Origin: CAMYKD01 sp041617155
GTDB lineage: Bacteria > Pseudomonadota > Alphaproteobacteria > Kiloniellales > JAKSDN01
Reading direction: 5' to 3'
Assembly: GCA_041617155.1 (NCBI GenBank)
Contig: JBFJPL010000001.1
Span: forward strand, 1 to 64,000
Length of the DNA stretch: 64,000 bases
Numbering within the stretch: the first letter of the stretch is position 1; every line of letters starts with the position of its first letter. The notes under the pieces are model-generated. The model was not told the DNA's origin and made no database searches. It saw nothing but the letters and a program-made list of their open reading frames with translations. The translations under genes and the position numbers were made by a program. Below are positions 34,963-44,507 of this stretch, piece by piece.

Positions 34963-37711
34963 ATGACTGAGCCCGGCGCCCAACCTGGCGTCCCGGCCCC
35001 GCCAGGCGGGTTCGATGTAGTGGCGCCGGCGACACGTCCCTGGCCCACCCTGTCCGGGGATGAAGTTCTGGCGGCTCTAGCCAGCAGCGACCAGGGTTTG
35101 TCGGCGGTCGAGGCACGGGCACGGCTGGCGACGGTCGGTCGCAATGCGCTGCCGCGTGCCAAGCGGACCGGCATGCTCGGGCTGTACCTGCGCCAATTCA
35201 AGAACCCCCTGGTCTATCTCCTGCTGGCCGCCACGGTGGTTTCGCTTTTCGTCGGCGAGCTGGCCGACGCGATCTTCATCTTCGCCGTGCTGCAGCTTAA
35301 CGCCGCCATCGGTACTTTCCAGGAATGGAAGGCCGCGGCCAGCGCCGAGGCGTTGGATGCCCTGCTTAGCAGTAGCGCCGTGGTGGTCCGCGACGGCCTA
35401 CGGCGCCGAATCGACACCTATGAACTGGTCCCCGGCGACTGGGTCCGACTGGAATCCGGCACCCGAGTGGCCGCCGACCTGCGCCTGCTCAGCGGTCGGG
35501 AATTGACGGTCGACGAATCCCTTCTCACCGGCGAATCGACGCCGGTGACCAAGGACGCCGCGTTTTTGTGCCAGGCCAAGACCCCGGTCGCCGACCAGCA
35601 CAACATGCTTCACGCCGGCACCACCATGCTTTCGGGGCGGGCCGAAGGGGTCGTTACGGCGACCGGAAGCCGAACCGAAATCGGCCGTATAGCCGCGGCC
35701 CTCGCGCGGGGCGAAGCGGCCGCGCCGCCGCCCTTGGTGCTCAGGCTAGAACGCCTCAGCCGGCTCGTCGGCTTGGCCACGGTCGTCCTGATCGCGGCTC
35801 TGGCCGCTGCCCAGATCGCCCAGGGCACGCCTCTGGCCACGGTCTTCCTGGTCGCCGTGGCGCTGGCCGTGGCGGCCATACCCGAGGGCCTGCCGGTGGC
35901 GATCACGGTGGCGTTGGCGATCGCCACCAGCCGCATGGGACGGCGCAACGTGATCGTACGTTTTCTGCCGGCGGTCGAGGGTCTGGGCGCCTGCACCCTG
36001 ATCGCCAGCGACAAGACCGGCACCCTGACCTGCAACGAGTTGACCGTGAAACGGGTCCGCCTGTTCGGCGACGGCGCGCCGGATCAAGCCGTCGAGATCG
36101 GCGGCGAGGGGTTCGAGCCGCGTGGCGACATCCGTCTTGCCGGCCGCGCTCTCGAACCGCTGGAAGCCGAAGCGCTCAGCCGGCTCGCGGCGTCGGGCGC
36201 CCTGTGCAACGAAGCCAGCGTCCGTTTCACCCCGGCCGGGACCGAACGCGTGGGGGACACGGTCGACGTCGCCTTTCTGGTGCTGGCGGCCAAGCTGGAC
36301 CTGGACTTAGCGGCCCTGCGCTGCGCCGCGCCGCAGCTCGGGCTGGTGCCCTATGAACCCGAGCGCCGCTACGGCGCGGCTTTCACGCAAGGCACGCCGG
36401 ACCAGGGTGCCGCCCCCGGCGCCACGGTTCACGTCAAGGGCGCGGCCGAGGTGGTGGTGCCCATGTGCCGGGAGATTGACCGCGAGCAGGTCCTCGCCGA
36501 GGCCGATAGCCTGGCGGCGCAGGGCTACCGGGTGCTGGCGGTCGCCCGTGGCGATGCGACCCAGAAAGACGCGCGGGCGTCGGCGCCGGACGCGCTCCAC
36601 GATCTGCAATTGCTCGGCCTGGTCGGGTTGATCGACCCGGTCCGCCCGGAAGTTCCGGCGGCCGTCGCCCCGCTGCCGGGCCGCGGGCATCTCGGTGCGC
36701 ATGATCACCGGCGATCATCCGGAAACCGCGCTCGCCGTCGCCCGCCGCCTCGACATCGCTGAGAGCTTGGCGGAGGTGGTGACCGGCCAGGACCTGAGGG
36801 TGGCCGGGCAGGACCCCGATGCGGTCGCGCGGCTGTTCGAACGCGGCCGGGTGTTCGCCCGTGTCGAGCCGGTTCAGAAATTGACGATCGTCGAAACGCT
36901 GCAACGGCTTGGCGATGTCGTGGCGGTCACCGGCGACGGGGTCAACGATGCGCCGGCCCTGAGCACCGCGGACATCGGCGTGGCCATGGGCCGGGACGGT
37001 ACCGACGTCGCGCGCGGCGCGGCGGACCTGATCCTGACCGACGACAACTTCGCCTCGATCGTTGCCGGGGTGGAGGAAGGCCGCGTCGCCTACGACAACG
37101 TGCGCAAGCTCGTCTATCTGCTGATCGCGACCGGCCTTGCCGAAATCGTGCTGTTCTTCCTGGCCATCGTCTTTGCCCTGCCGTTGCCGCTCTTCGCGGT
37201 GCAGCTCTTGTGGCTCAACCTGGTGACCAACGGCATTCAAGACGTGGCGCTGGCCTTCGAGCGGGGCGAGCCGGGTATTCTCGAGCGGCCGCCCCGGCCG
37301 CCGAGCCAGTCGCTGTTTGACCGGCGAATGATCGGACAGGTGCTGGTGGCCGGCATCTACATGGGCACCATGGCGTTCTTCTTTTACGGCTGGTGCCTGG
37401 CCCAAGGGATGGCCGAGGACATGGCGCGCAATCTGCTGCTGCTGCTCATGGTGCTGTTCGAGAACGCGCACGCGCTCAACGCGCGCTCGGAAACCTGTTC
37501 GCTGTTCGGTGTGCCGCTCGCCGCCAACCGATTCCTGATCGCCGCGATACTGGGCGCCCAGGCCCTGCATATCGGCGTCATGTATCTCTTGGCACCGGAC
37601 AACCTTTTGGGCGTGAAGCCGGTGGCGTTTTTCGACTGGATCTTGGTGGCGGCGGTGGCGACTTCCCTGATCGTGGTCATGGAGGCCTACAAGCGCCTGG
37701 TCGCCCGTTAA
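34963..37711 (+). pseudogene. Cation-transporting P-type ATPase, broken by a +1 frameshift
   Basis: Two abutting frames together make one P2-type ATPase. The first has LTGESTPV, PEGLPVAITVALAIATSR and the phosphorylation motif SDKTGTLTCNEL. The second resumes at MITGDHPETALA and carries GDGVNDAPALS plus the C-terminal membrane helices. The frame breaks at the C-run 36668-36671: removing one C restores an uninterrupted protein through the hinge. The start is taken as ATG 34963 (GGGGG just upstream), with 34927 as alternative. The transported ion (Ca2+, Mg2+ or monovalent) is not decided by eye. It could be a true mutation or a sequencing error. Confidence 0.85.
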
Positions 37712-37763
37712 GCCGCCCGCGATAGCGCCTTGTACGGACCGCTCGGTTCGCAAGGCAAACGGC

Positions 37764-37777
37764 TTGACTTGAGTCAA
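37764..37777. promoter_or_regulatory. FNR/FixK-type box upstream of ftsH-like gene
   Basis: TTGACTTGAGTCAA, a perfect match to TTGA-N6-TCAA and a perfect palindrome. It lies 86 bases before the protease start, a position suited to class I or II activation by the FNR-type regulator encoded at 39969. Confidence 0.75.
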
Positions 37778-37863
37778 TACCGGGCCGGCCGGCGACCAGT
37801 ACCTTGGTTGAAATCAGGTTCGAAACAACTAGGTATCAGGGGTAACGGGAAGGAAGCGCTGCG

Positions 37864-39741
37864 ATGGAACGCTTGCCCAAATGGCTGCCTTACGCCTTGA
37901 TCATGGCGCTTCTCATTTTTCTGCTACTGCCCAACCTGCGTGTCCAGCAGCCGGTGCCGGCGGTCGAGGTGCCCTACAGCGAGTTCAAGCGGATGGTCGC
38001 CGACGGCGAGGTCGCCGAGGTGACTCTGCGCGGCGACGAAGCCGCGGTGCTCCTCAAGCAGCCCCGGCCGCTCGGCGCGACCGGCGAACCGAGTGAGAAA
38101 GTCGTAACCCGGATTCCGGAGATTGGCGATCCACAGCTTCTGCCCTCGCTCGAGGCCCAGAAGGTGACCGTCCGGAGCCAACGGAGCCCCGACGCGGGCG
38201 CCTTCGGTTGGCTTGGCGCCCTGCTGCCCTGGCTCCTGCTGTTCGGAGTCTACCTGTGGTTCTGGAACCGGATGCAGAAAAACATCGCCGGCCGCTTCGG
38301 CGGTCGCGATTTCGGCGAGTTCCTCAGCGGCTCGGCCAAACGCGAGGAGAAAGACGCCCCGCGGGTCACCTTCGATGACGTGGCCGGTCAGGACAGCGCC
38401 AAGCGGGAAGTGGCGGAGTTGGTCGACTTCCTGCGCGACCCCGAGCGTTACCGCGCTTTGGGCGCGGAGCCGCCGCGCGGCGTATTGCTGATGGGCCCGC
38501 CTGGCACCGGCAAGACCCTGTTGGCCCGGGCGCTGGCCGGCGAGGCCGGCGTTGAGTTCTTCCACATCTCGGCCTCGGAGTTCATCGAGATGTTCGTCGG
38601 CGTCGGCGCGTCGCGCGTGCGCAAGATGTTCGAGGAAGCCAAAAAACGGGCGCCGGCGATCATCTTCATGGACGAGCTCGACGCCGTGGGCCGGGTGCGC
38701 GGGACCGGGCTTGGCGGCGGCAACGACGAGCGCGAGCAGACCCTGAACCAGATCCTGGCGGAGATGGACGGCTTTTCCGGCCACGAGGCGGTCATCGTAT
38801 TGGCCGCGACCAACCGGCCGGACGTGCTCGACCCGGCGCTGCTTCGACCCGGCCGTTTCGACCGTCATGTGACCCTGGAGTTGCCCGACAAGGCCGCGCG
38901 CGAAGCGATTCTCAAGGTTCATACGAAAGGCAAACCGCTGGCCGCGGACGTCGACTTGAGTTTGGTCGCCGCCGGCACGCCGGGATTTTCCGGGGCCGAC
39001 ATCAAGAACCTGGTGAACGAGGCCGCCATGGCCTCCGCGCGGGCGGGTGTCGGCGAAATTTCCATGCAGCAGTTCGACGAGATGCGCGACAAGGTGATGA
39101 TGGGCACGGTGCGCACCCTGGCGATCCAGCCCGAGGAGCACTACCGGCTGGCGGTCCACGAGGCCGGCCATACGGTCGTTGCCCATCGTCTGCCCAAGGC
39201 CGATCCGCTCTACAAGGTGACGATCATCCCGCGTGGCCGTGCGCTCGGCGGCACCCACATGCTGCCGGAGGAGGAGCGCCACACTTTGCCCGAGGACTAC
39301 TTGAAGGACCGGCTTGCCGTCATGCTCGGTGGGCGGACTGCCGAGAAGAAGTTTCTCGGCAACGTAAGTTCCGGTGCCGACGACGACATCCGGCAGGCGA
39401 CACAGCTTGCTCGCGCCATGGTGGCCCGCTGGGGCATGTCGGATGAGATCGGACCGTTCGATCTCAGGCAGAGCGAAGAGCACCCCTTCCTGGGGCGCGA
39501 GATCGCGCAGCCGCGCACCTTCAGCGAGACCACGGCGCACGAGGTCGACGATGCCGTGCGCCGGCTTTTGCAGGAGGCCGAGCAGCGTGCCGCCAAGATA
39601 GTCGAGAAGGACAAGGGGCCCTTGAAAAAACTGATCGCGGAGCTGGAAGAGCAGGAAACTCTGAGCCGCGAGCAAATCGAAGCGATCCTGGGACCGTCAC
39701 ACCAGGAAAGCGCAAACCGCAATATCGTACAGATGGCCTGA
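37864..39741 (+). CDS. FtsH-family ATP-dependent zinc metalloprotease
   Basis: Membrane-bound AAA+ protease of 625 residues. It has two N-terminal transmembrane helices (about 8-24 and 118-136) around a small periplasmic domain. The AAA domain shows Walker A GPPGTGKT, Walker B IIFMDELDAVG and an SRH with RPGRFDRH. The zinc site is HEAGH, with a later acidic ligand in SSGADDDIRQAT. The core FtsH of a proteobacterium is usually linked to tilS or folP; here the neighbours are stress and oxygen-response genes, so this may be a second, FNR-controlled FtsH paralogue. Confidence 0.92.
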   Translation: MERLPKWLPYALIMALLIFLLLPNLRVQQPVPAVEVPYSEFKRMVADGEVAEVTLRGDEAAVLLKQPRPLGATGEPSEKVVTRIPEIGDPQLLPSLEAQKVTVRSQRSPDAGAFGWLGALLPWLLLFGVYLWFWNRMQKNIAGRFGGRDFGEFLSGSAKREEKDAPRVTFDDVAGQDSAKREVAELVDFLRDPERYRALGAEPPRGVLLMGPPGTGKTLLARALAGEAGVEFFHISASEFIEMFVGVGASRVRKMFEEAKKRAPAIIFMDELDAVGRVRGTGLGGGNDEREQTLNQILAEMDGFSGHEAVIVLAATNRPDVLDPALLRPGRFDRHVTLELPDKAAREAILKVHTKGKPLAADVDLSLVAAGTPGFSGADIKNLVNEAAMASARAGVGEISMQQFDEMRDKVMMGTVRTLAIQPEEHYRLAVHEAGHTVVAHRLPKADPLYKVTIIPRGRALGGTHMLPEEERHTLPEDYLKDRLAVMLGGRTAEKKFLGNVSSGADDDIRQATQLARAMVARWGMSDEIGPFDLRQSEEHPFLGREIAQPRTFSETTAHEVDDAVRRLLQEAEQRAAKIVEKDKGPLKKLIAELEEQETLSREQIEAILGPSHQESANRNIVQMA

Positions 39742-39968
39742 GACCCCGAGGCCGGACAAAAGACCCTGTCGCAGCAAAGCGGGGTACCGCCGGATGCAAT
39801 GGTCCTGGATCATGCCGACGGCCAGTGATACCTTGCCATTGGAAGTGGATTCTGTTCCGATTTGACCGCACGCAGCGGTAATCGTCGGATGGACGCCGGC
39901 CTGGGGCGGTGTCACGGATGCGCAGCCCGTGGCTGTAGTGAGCGAATGGGATTGGGGAGGTGTGGGTC

Positions 39969-40757
39969 GTGTCATCGTCGTTCAAGCCGGATTCCGACAA
40001 CCCGCTGGCAGTCAATGGGCCGGTCGCCCGATACGGTCCGTGCCGGGCCTGCAACCCGTGCGAGGTCTGCCCGGTCCGGGATCTCAGCGTGTGCGGCGCC
40101 TTCGAGCCCCACGAGCTCGACCGCCTCAACGCCATCGTCACGAGGACCCGCCTCCTCGCCGAACAGGCCGTCTTCTACGAATGGGATTCCGCCGATCACG
40201 TGTTCAACGTGACGGAAGGCGTTATCCGGCTGTCGAAAATGCTGCCCGATGGGCGGCGCCAGATCACCGGCTTCCTGTTTCCGGGGGATTTCCTCGGCAT
40301 CGCCTATGCCGAGACCTACGCCTATACGGCGGAAGCGGTCTGCCCGGTGGCCCTGTGCCGCTTCCAGAGGCGGCAGCTGGAAAGCCTGTGCCACGAGTTC
40401 CCCGAATTGGAAAGACGCATACTCGGCATGGCCTCCAACGAGATTGTCGAGGCCCAGGAGCAGATGCTGATGCTGGGACGCAAGACCGCCCAGGAGAAGT
40501 TGGCGAGTTTTCTCTGCCGCTTGTCAAACCTCTCCGAGCGCCTGGAGCGGTCGATCGATTCGATCAGTCTGCCGATGAACCGTACGGACATTGCCGATTA
40601 CCTCGGCCTAACCACGGAGACGGTGAGCCGAACATTCTCCCAACTGGCGAAACAGGGGGTTCTCGAACTTGCTTCCGCGCAGCATGTGATTCTGCGGCAG
40701 CGGGAAAAGCTGTTGGAGCTGGCCGAGGGCAATGCCCGATACCAAAGTCCACTGTGA
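39969..40757 (+). CDS. FNR-type oxygen-responsive transcriptional regulator
   Basis: Crp/Fnr-family activator of 262 residues. The N-terminus has clustered cysteines (CRACNPCEVCPVRDLSVC) and a further Cys in the beta-roll (EAVCPVALC), as needed for an oxygen-labile [4Fe-4S] cluster. The beta-roll shows GVIRLSKMLPDGRRQITGFLF with FPGDFLG, and the helix-turn-helix MNRTDIADYLGLTTETVSR carries the E..SR recognition residues of FNR proteins that read TTGA half-sites. The GTG at 39969 is chosen for its spacing from GGGGAGG. It probably controls the boxes found across this island. Confidence 0.92.
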   Translation: MSSSFKPDSDNPLAVNGPVARYGPCRACNPCEVCPVRDLSVCGAFEPHELDRLNAIVTRTRLLAEQAVFYEWDSADHVFNVTEGVIRLSKMLPDGRRQITGFLFPGDFLGIAYAETYAYTAEAVCPVALCRFQRRQLESLCHEFPELERRILGMASNEIVEAQEQMLMLGRKTAQEKLASFLCRLSNLSERLERSIDSISLPMNRTDIADYLGLTTETVSRTFSQLAKQGVLELASAQHVILRQREKLLELAEGNARYQSPL

Positions 40758-40791
40758 GTGGCCTTCGGTATCAACCGGGTCGGCCACGGAT

Positions 40792-41277
40792 TCAGCCGAG
40801 AGCGAGAAAGCTTTTGCCGAACAGGGCCGACTCTTCGCGGTATCCGGCGGCCTCCAGCAGGTCGATCGCCACCCGGTTGCGATCTGGCTGGCCGTCGTCC
40901 GGCCGCGGTTCGAGCAACGACAGGCGAATATAGCTGCAGTTCCAGTTGCGGGCACAGGACTCGGTGGCCCGCAGAAGCGTGCTGGTCGCACGCTGACCAC
41001 CGGTCAGATCGAGGCACACGAAGTTCTCGACCTCCAGGACCCGGCCACCGTGCAATACTGGCTTCAGGCGGCATGCCGCGAGGCCGTGGATATAGCCTTG
41101 TCGGCTTTGCACCGTGATAATATCCCGCCTGCCGAAATTTCGGGACGGCTCGATGAAGGCTTGCGCATAGCTCAACCAGCTATCCAAGGTCAGGTGAGGG
41201 TCGAGAATCCTGACCAGAGGAAAGGCTTGCGCAACCTGCTTGGCGTCGAGAGGCCGGACGATATAGGGGTTCATCAC
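40792..41277 (-). CDS. GNAT-like acetyltransferase-family protein
   Basis: 161-residue protein whose central segment (RVLEVENFVCLDLTGGQRA, then TLLRATESCARNWNC) follows the beta4-alpha3 and acetyl-CoA loop pattern of GNAT enzymes. The substrate is unknown. It ends convergently just after the FNR regulator gene and starts next to an FNR box at 41365, which it could share with the divergent cytochrome gene. Confidence 0.65.
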   Translation of the reverse strand: MMNPYIVRPLDAKQVAQAFPLVRILDPHLTLDSWLSYAQAFIEPSRNFGRRDIITVQSRQGYIHGLAACRLKPVLHGGRVLEVENFVCLDLTGGQRATSTLLRATESCARNWNCSYIRLSLLEPRPDDGQPDRNRVAIDLLEAAGYREESALFGKSFLALG

Positions 41278-41364
41278 TACTGAGCCACTTCGACGTTCAT
41301 CAATGTTCGCTGCATGGGCGGCCTACCCAGGGCTGAAGTGTCGTCTGTCCAACCGGACTTCTCT

Positions 41365-41378
41365 TTGACCTAGGTCAA
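41365..41378. promoter_or_regulatory. FNR/FixK-type box between GNAT and cytochrome c genes
   Basis: TTGACCTAGGTCAA, a perfect TTGA-N6-TCAA palindrome. It is 67 bases before the cytochrome c start at 41446 and 87 bases before the divergent acetyltransferase start. Confidence 0.78.
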
Positions 41379-41445
41379 TGAAACATGCCGGTGCGGGGGG
41401 GATATTTAGCTGGGCTTGTCTTGGTTGGCGCGCGAAGGGGTAGTT

Positions 41446-41781
41446 GTGAGATTTCAGGCCGTGAGCTTTCTCGGCTGTTTCGTCTTGGTGTTGCCGGTTG
41501 TGGCACAGGCACAGTCCGTCTACGGAACCGACGCCTGGGCTATCGAGCACGGTGACGCAGTACGCGGCGAACGCCTTTTTCGGCAACATTGCAGGGCCTG
41601 CCACAGGGCCGATACCTTGGCCAATGCGCTATTTCCACTGGAGGACCCGGAATCAAACAAACTCTGCGTCTTTCTCGAGACCCACGGCGCGACGGACGAG
41701 GCCCGGGACTGCGACCTGATTGCCTACTTGAGCCGGATTGCATCGGAGCGATGGAACAAAATCGAAATGGAAGGTAGATGA
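41446..41781 (+). CDS. Small monoheme c-type cytochrome
   Basis: 111-residue periplasmic protein with a Sec signal (FLGCFVLVLPVVAQAQ) and one heme site, CRACHRAD. After the heme, EDPESNKLCVFLETHG contains an extra Cys and there is another in ARDCDLIAY, possibly a disulfide. There is no obvious Met axial ligand in the usual place, so the sixth ligand is uncertain. The GTG at 41446 follows AAGGGG. An FNR box upstream suggests low-oxygen expression. The stop overlaps the next start (ATGA). Confidence 0.78.
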   Translation: MRFQAVSFLGCFVLVLPVVAQAQSVYGTDAWAIEHGDAVRGERLFRQHCRACHRADTLANALFPLEDPESNKLCVFLETHGATDEARDCDLIAYLSRIASERWNKIEMEGR

Positions 41782-42074
41782 GCACCTCTTACCCTAGCCA
41801 AAAGACGCCGGCCACGCCGGTGGGGCTCTCGCACGACCAGATCGTTGCGCTCACCGGCCCCATTGAGGATGCCAAGATCGCCGCCATAGAGGGCTGCGGC
41901 GCGACCCTTGAGGAACTGGAAGAGGCCGTTGCCTGGGCGCGTGGCCAGGACGATGTCATGGGCAAGTCCGAACTGCCCTTCACCGCACGGGTGGCCGAGC
42001 TCTACGATATCCTGACGATCGGCGAAGACTACGGCGACGAGCGCGATGAGCCGCCCGGTAAATCAGAGCCCTAG
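41778..42074 (+). CDS. Conserved small protein of unknown function, 98 residues
   Basis: Acidic soluble protein with a core LSHDQIVALTGPIEDAKIAA and a following GATLEELEEAVAWARG, which look like two helices. Similar short proteins are, from memory, common beside stress and microaerobic genes in alphaproteobacteria, but no function is known to me. It is translationally coupled to the cytochrome c gene and overlaps the nicotinate phosphoribosyltransferase start by 29 bases. Confidence 0.75.
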   Translation: MSTSYPSQKTPATPVGLSHDQIVALTGPIEDAKIAAIEGCGATLEELEEAVAWARGQDDVMGKSELPFTARVAELYDILTIGEDYGDERDEPPGKSEP

Positions 42075-43449
42075 TCCCAACCCGTGGCCGGTCGCCGGGT
42101 CGGGCCGCGGGCTTGAAACGGGTCTTTTGCTGACCGATCTCTATGAACTGAACATGATGCAGGCCTACCTGGAGGCCGGCATGACCAAGACCGCGGTCTT
42201 CGAGTTCTTCGTCCGCAAGCTGCCCGGGAGCCGAGGTTTTCTGATGGCGGCGGGCCTCGCCCAGGCCGTCGAGTTTCTCGAAACTGCGTGCTTCACCGAG
42301 GCCGAGTTGCGTTGGCTCGCCGAGAGCGGACGGTTCAGCCGCGATTTTATCGACCACCTCGCCGGCTTCCGCTTTACCGGCGACGTCCATGCCATGGCGG
42401 AAGGCACGGTCTTCTTCGCCGATGAGCCGATCCTTCGGGTCACGGCTCCGCTGCCCGAGGCGCAATTGATAGAAACCCGGCTGATCAACCTGTTGCACTT
42501 CCAGACGGTGATCGCCTCGAAAGCGGCGCGCATGGTGCTAGCGGCGCCGGACAAGCAGCTCGTCGACTTTGGCCTGCGCCGGGCCCACGGCGCCGAGGCC
42601 GGCTTGCTGGCGGCGCGGGCCAGCTACCTGGCCGGTTTCGCCGGCAGCGCGACGACGCCGGCGCTGCCCTGCTTCGGCGTGCCGATCTACGGCACCATGG
42701 CGCATTCCTTCGTCCAGGCCTACGACGAGGAAGCCGAGGCCTTCGAGGCTTTCGCCCGTTCCCGGCCGGACAATGTCGTCCTGCTGCTCGACACCTACGA
42801 CACCGAGGCCGCGGCCCACAAGGTCGTCGCGCTCGCGCCGCGACTGCAGCGGTTAGGGATCGCGCTGCGCGGCGTCCGCCTGGACAGCGGAGATCTGGCC
42901 GAGCACGCGCGTCAGGTCCGGCGAATTCTCGACGACGGCGCACTCGCCGAGGTCATGATCTTTGCCAGCGGCGGCATCGATGAGGGGCAGCTGCAGCGCC
43001 ACACCGCGCAGGCCGTGCCGATCGACGGTTACGGCATCGGCACGAGCCTGACCACTGCCTCGGACGCGCCTTGCCTGGACTGCGCCTACAAGATCCAGGA
43101 ATATGACCGCCGGCCGAAGCGCAAGCGATCGGAGGGTAAGGCCACGTGGCCGGGCCGCAAACAGGTGTTTCGGCACAGCGATGAGGACGGCGTAATCGTC
43201 GGCGATCTGTTGACGCTCCACGACGAACCCGGTACGGGCCGTGCCCTGATTCGTCAGGTTCTGTCCGGCGGCAGCCGTTGCGCCCCGCTGCCCTCCCTTG
43301 CCGAGGCCCGGACCCACGCGGCCATGGAATTGCGAAGCCTGCCGTCGCATCTGCGCCGGCTCGAAACCGCCCCGGCCTACCCGGTGGCAGTCTCCGCACG
43401 ATTGAGGGCGCTGACGAGGGACCTCGACCTCGGGGTCGAGGCGGCCTGA
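42046..43449 (+). CDS. Nicotinate phosphoribosyltransferase
   Basis: 467-residue NAD-salvage enzyme that makes nicotinate mononucleotide from nicotinate, PRPP and ATP. It shows LLTDLYELNMMQAYLEAG at the N-terminus, the phospho-acceptor His in IYGTMAHSFVQAY, DTYDTEAAAHK, GVRLDSGDLAEHAR and the GYGIGTSLTT segment. It overlaps the small unknown gene and probably shares its FNR-controlled transcript, which would tie NAD salvage to low oxygen. Confidence 0.92.
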   Translation: MSRPVNQSPSPNPWPVAGSGRGLETGLLLTDLYELNMMQAYLEAGMTKTAVFEFFVRKLPGSRGFLMAAGLAQAVEFLETACFTEAELRWLAESGRFSRDFIDHLAGFRFTGDVHAMAEGTVFFADEPILRVTAPLPEAQLIETRLINLLHFQTVIASKAARMVLAAPDKQLVDFGLRRAHGAEAGLLAARASYLAGFAGSATTPALPCFGVPIYGTMAHSFVQAYDEEAEAFEAFARSRPDNVVLLLDTYDTEAAAHKVVALAPRLQRLGIALRGVRLDSGDLAEHARQVRRILDDGALAEVMIFASGGIDEGQLQRHTAQAVPIDGYGIGTSLTTASDAPCLDCAYKIQEYDRRPKRKRSEGKATWPGRKQVFRHSDEDGVIVGDLLTLHDEPGTGRALIRQVLSGGSRCAPLPSLAEARTHAAMELRSLPSHLRRLETAPAYPVAVSARLRALTRDLDLGVEAA

Positions 43450-43466
43450 AGAAAGGATTTGTCCAA

Positions 43467-43916
43467 ATGAAACGCATCAAGACTTGGATCCTGATTGCCG
43501 ACGGCGTACAGGCACGGCTGGTCTACAACGACGGGCCCGGACATGGCGTCAAGGCGGCATCGGAGAAAGTACTCCATGGCCGTAACCTGCCCGGCCGCGA
43601 AATCAACAGCGACCGGCCCGGCCGGACCTTCGATTCCGCCGGCAAGGGGCGTCACGCGAAAGAGCCGCCGACCGACCCCCGCGACAACGAAAAGCAACAT
43701 TTCGCACGCCGTCTGGCGGAGCTGCTCGACAACGGGGCCAAGCGGGCGCGCTACGACCGCCTCGTGATCGTCGCGCCACCGAGGGCGCTCGGCCAGCTGC
43801 GCGCCGTACTCTCCGACCGCGTGCGCGCCAAGGTTTGCGGCGAACTGGACAAGGATCTCACGAACGTGCCGATGGGCGAATTGGCGCAACACCTTGAGTC
43901 GGTGTTGACGGGCTAG
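43467..43916 (+). CDS. Host-attachment-family protein
   Basis: 149-residue protein of the family named for attachment to host cells (Pfam Host_attach). It shows the N-terminus TWILIADGVQARLVYN, a basic linker RTFDSAGKGRHAKEPPTDPR, and RYDRLVIVAPPRALGQLR. The fold resembles archaeal release-factor-like domains; its true role is unclear. In alphaproteobacteria it usually travels with stress and low-oxygen genes, as here. Confidence 0.82.
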   Translation: MKRIKTWILIADGVQARLVYNDGPGHGVKAASEKVLHGRNLPGREINSDRPGRTFDSAGKGRHAKEPPTDPRDNEKQHFARRLAELLDNGAKRARYDRLVIVAPPRALGQLRAVLSDRVRAKVCGELDKDLTNVPMGELAQHLESVLTG

Positions 43917-43951
43917 CACCGCGGCTCGGTTTGCAACTTGAGGAGCGGACC

Positions 43952-44479
43952 ATGATCAAGACTATCCTGGTGCCGACCGATGGGTCGGATCATGCCGAAA
44001 AGGCAATCGTTCTGGCGGCTGATATCGCCCAGAAATACGAGGCGCGCCTGGTGTTTCTGCACGTTCTACGGCACGGCCCCTTGCCGGAATCGTTACGCCG
44101 CATGGCCGATGTCGAGCACGTTGCCAGTGTCGCCTCAAGCCCGGCCTCTGCGCCCTTTGCCGCCGTCCCGCCGGGGCGCTTTCCAGCCGGCGTCGTGAAC
44201 CGCAAGGAAGACACGAGCCGCGAGGTCTATGAGTTCGTAGGCCAGCAGGCCTTGCGACGGGCCGAGAAGATCGCCAACGGGAACGGCGTGACGGCGACGA
44301 AAACCGTGATGGAGGACGGCGATCCGGCGCAGCTGATACTGGAACATGCCGACAAGGAGGGCGCCAATCTGATCGTCATGGGCTGCCGAGGGCTGAGTGA
44401 TTTGAAAGGGCTGCTCATGGGCAGCGTGTCCCATAAGGTCAGCCATCTCGCGAACTGCACCTGTGTGACGGTGAGGTGA
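43952..44479 (+). CDS. Universal stress protein
   Basis: UspA-fold protein of 175 residues: TILVPTDGSDHAEKAI at the start and the ATP-binding loop MGCRGLSDLKGLLMGSVS near the end (G-x2-G-x9-GS pattern). It contains an insert rich in Ala, Ser and Pro at about 55-80. The ATG at 43952 follows GAGGAGCGG. It is the sixth gene in a run of plus-strand stress genes. Confidence 0.93.
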   Translation: MIKTILVPTDGSDHAEKAIVLAADIAQKYEARLVFLHVLRHGPLPESLRRMADVEHVASVASSPASAPFAAVPPGRFPAGVVNRKEDTSREVYEFVGQQALRRAEKIANGNGVTATKTVMEDGDPAQLILEHADKEGANLIVMGCRGLSDLKGLLMGSVSHKVSHLANCTCVTVR

Positions 44480-44507
44480 GCGGCGAGACCCATGGGCTCT
44501 CCGTGAA

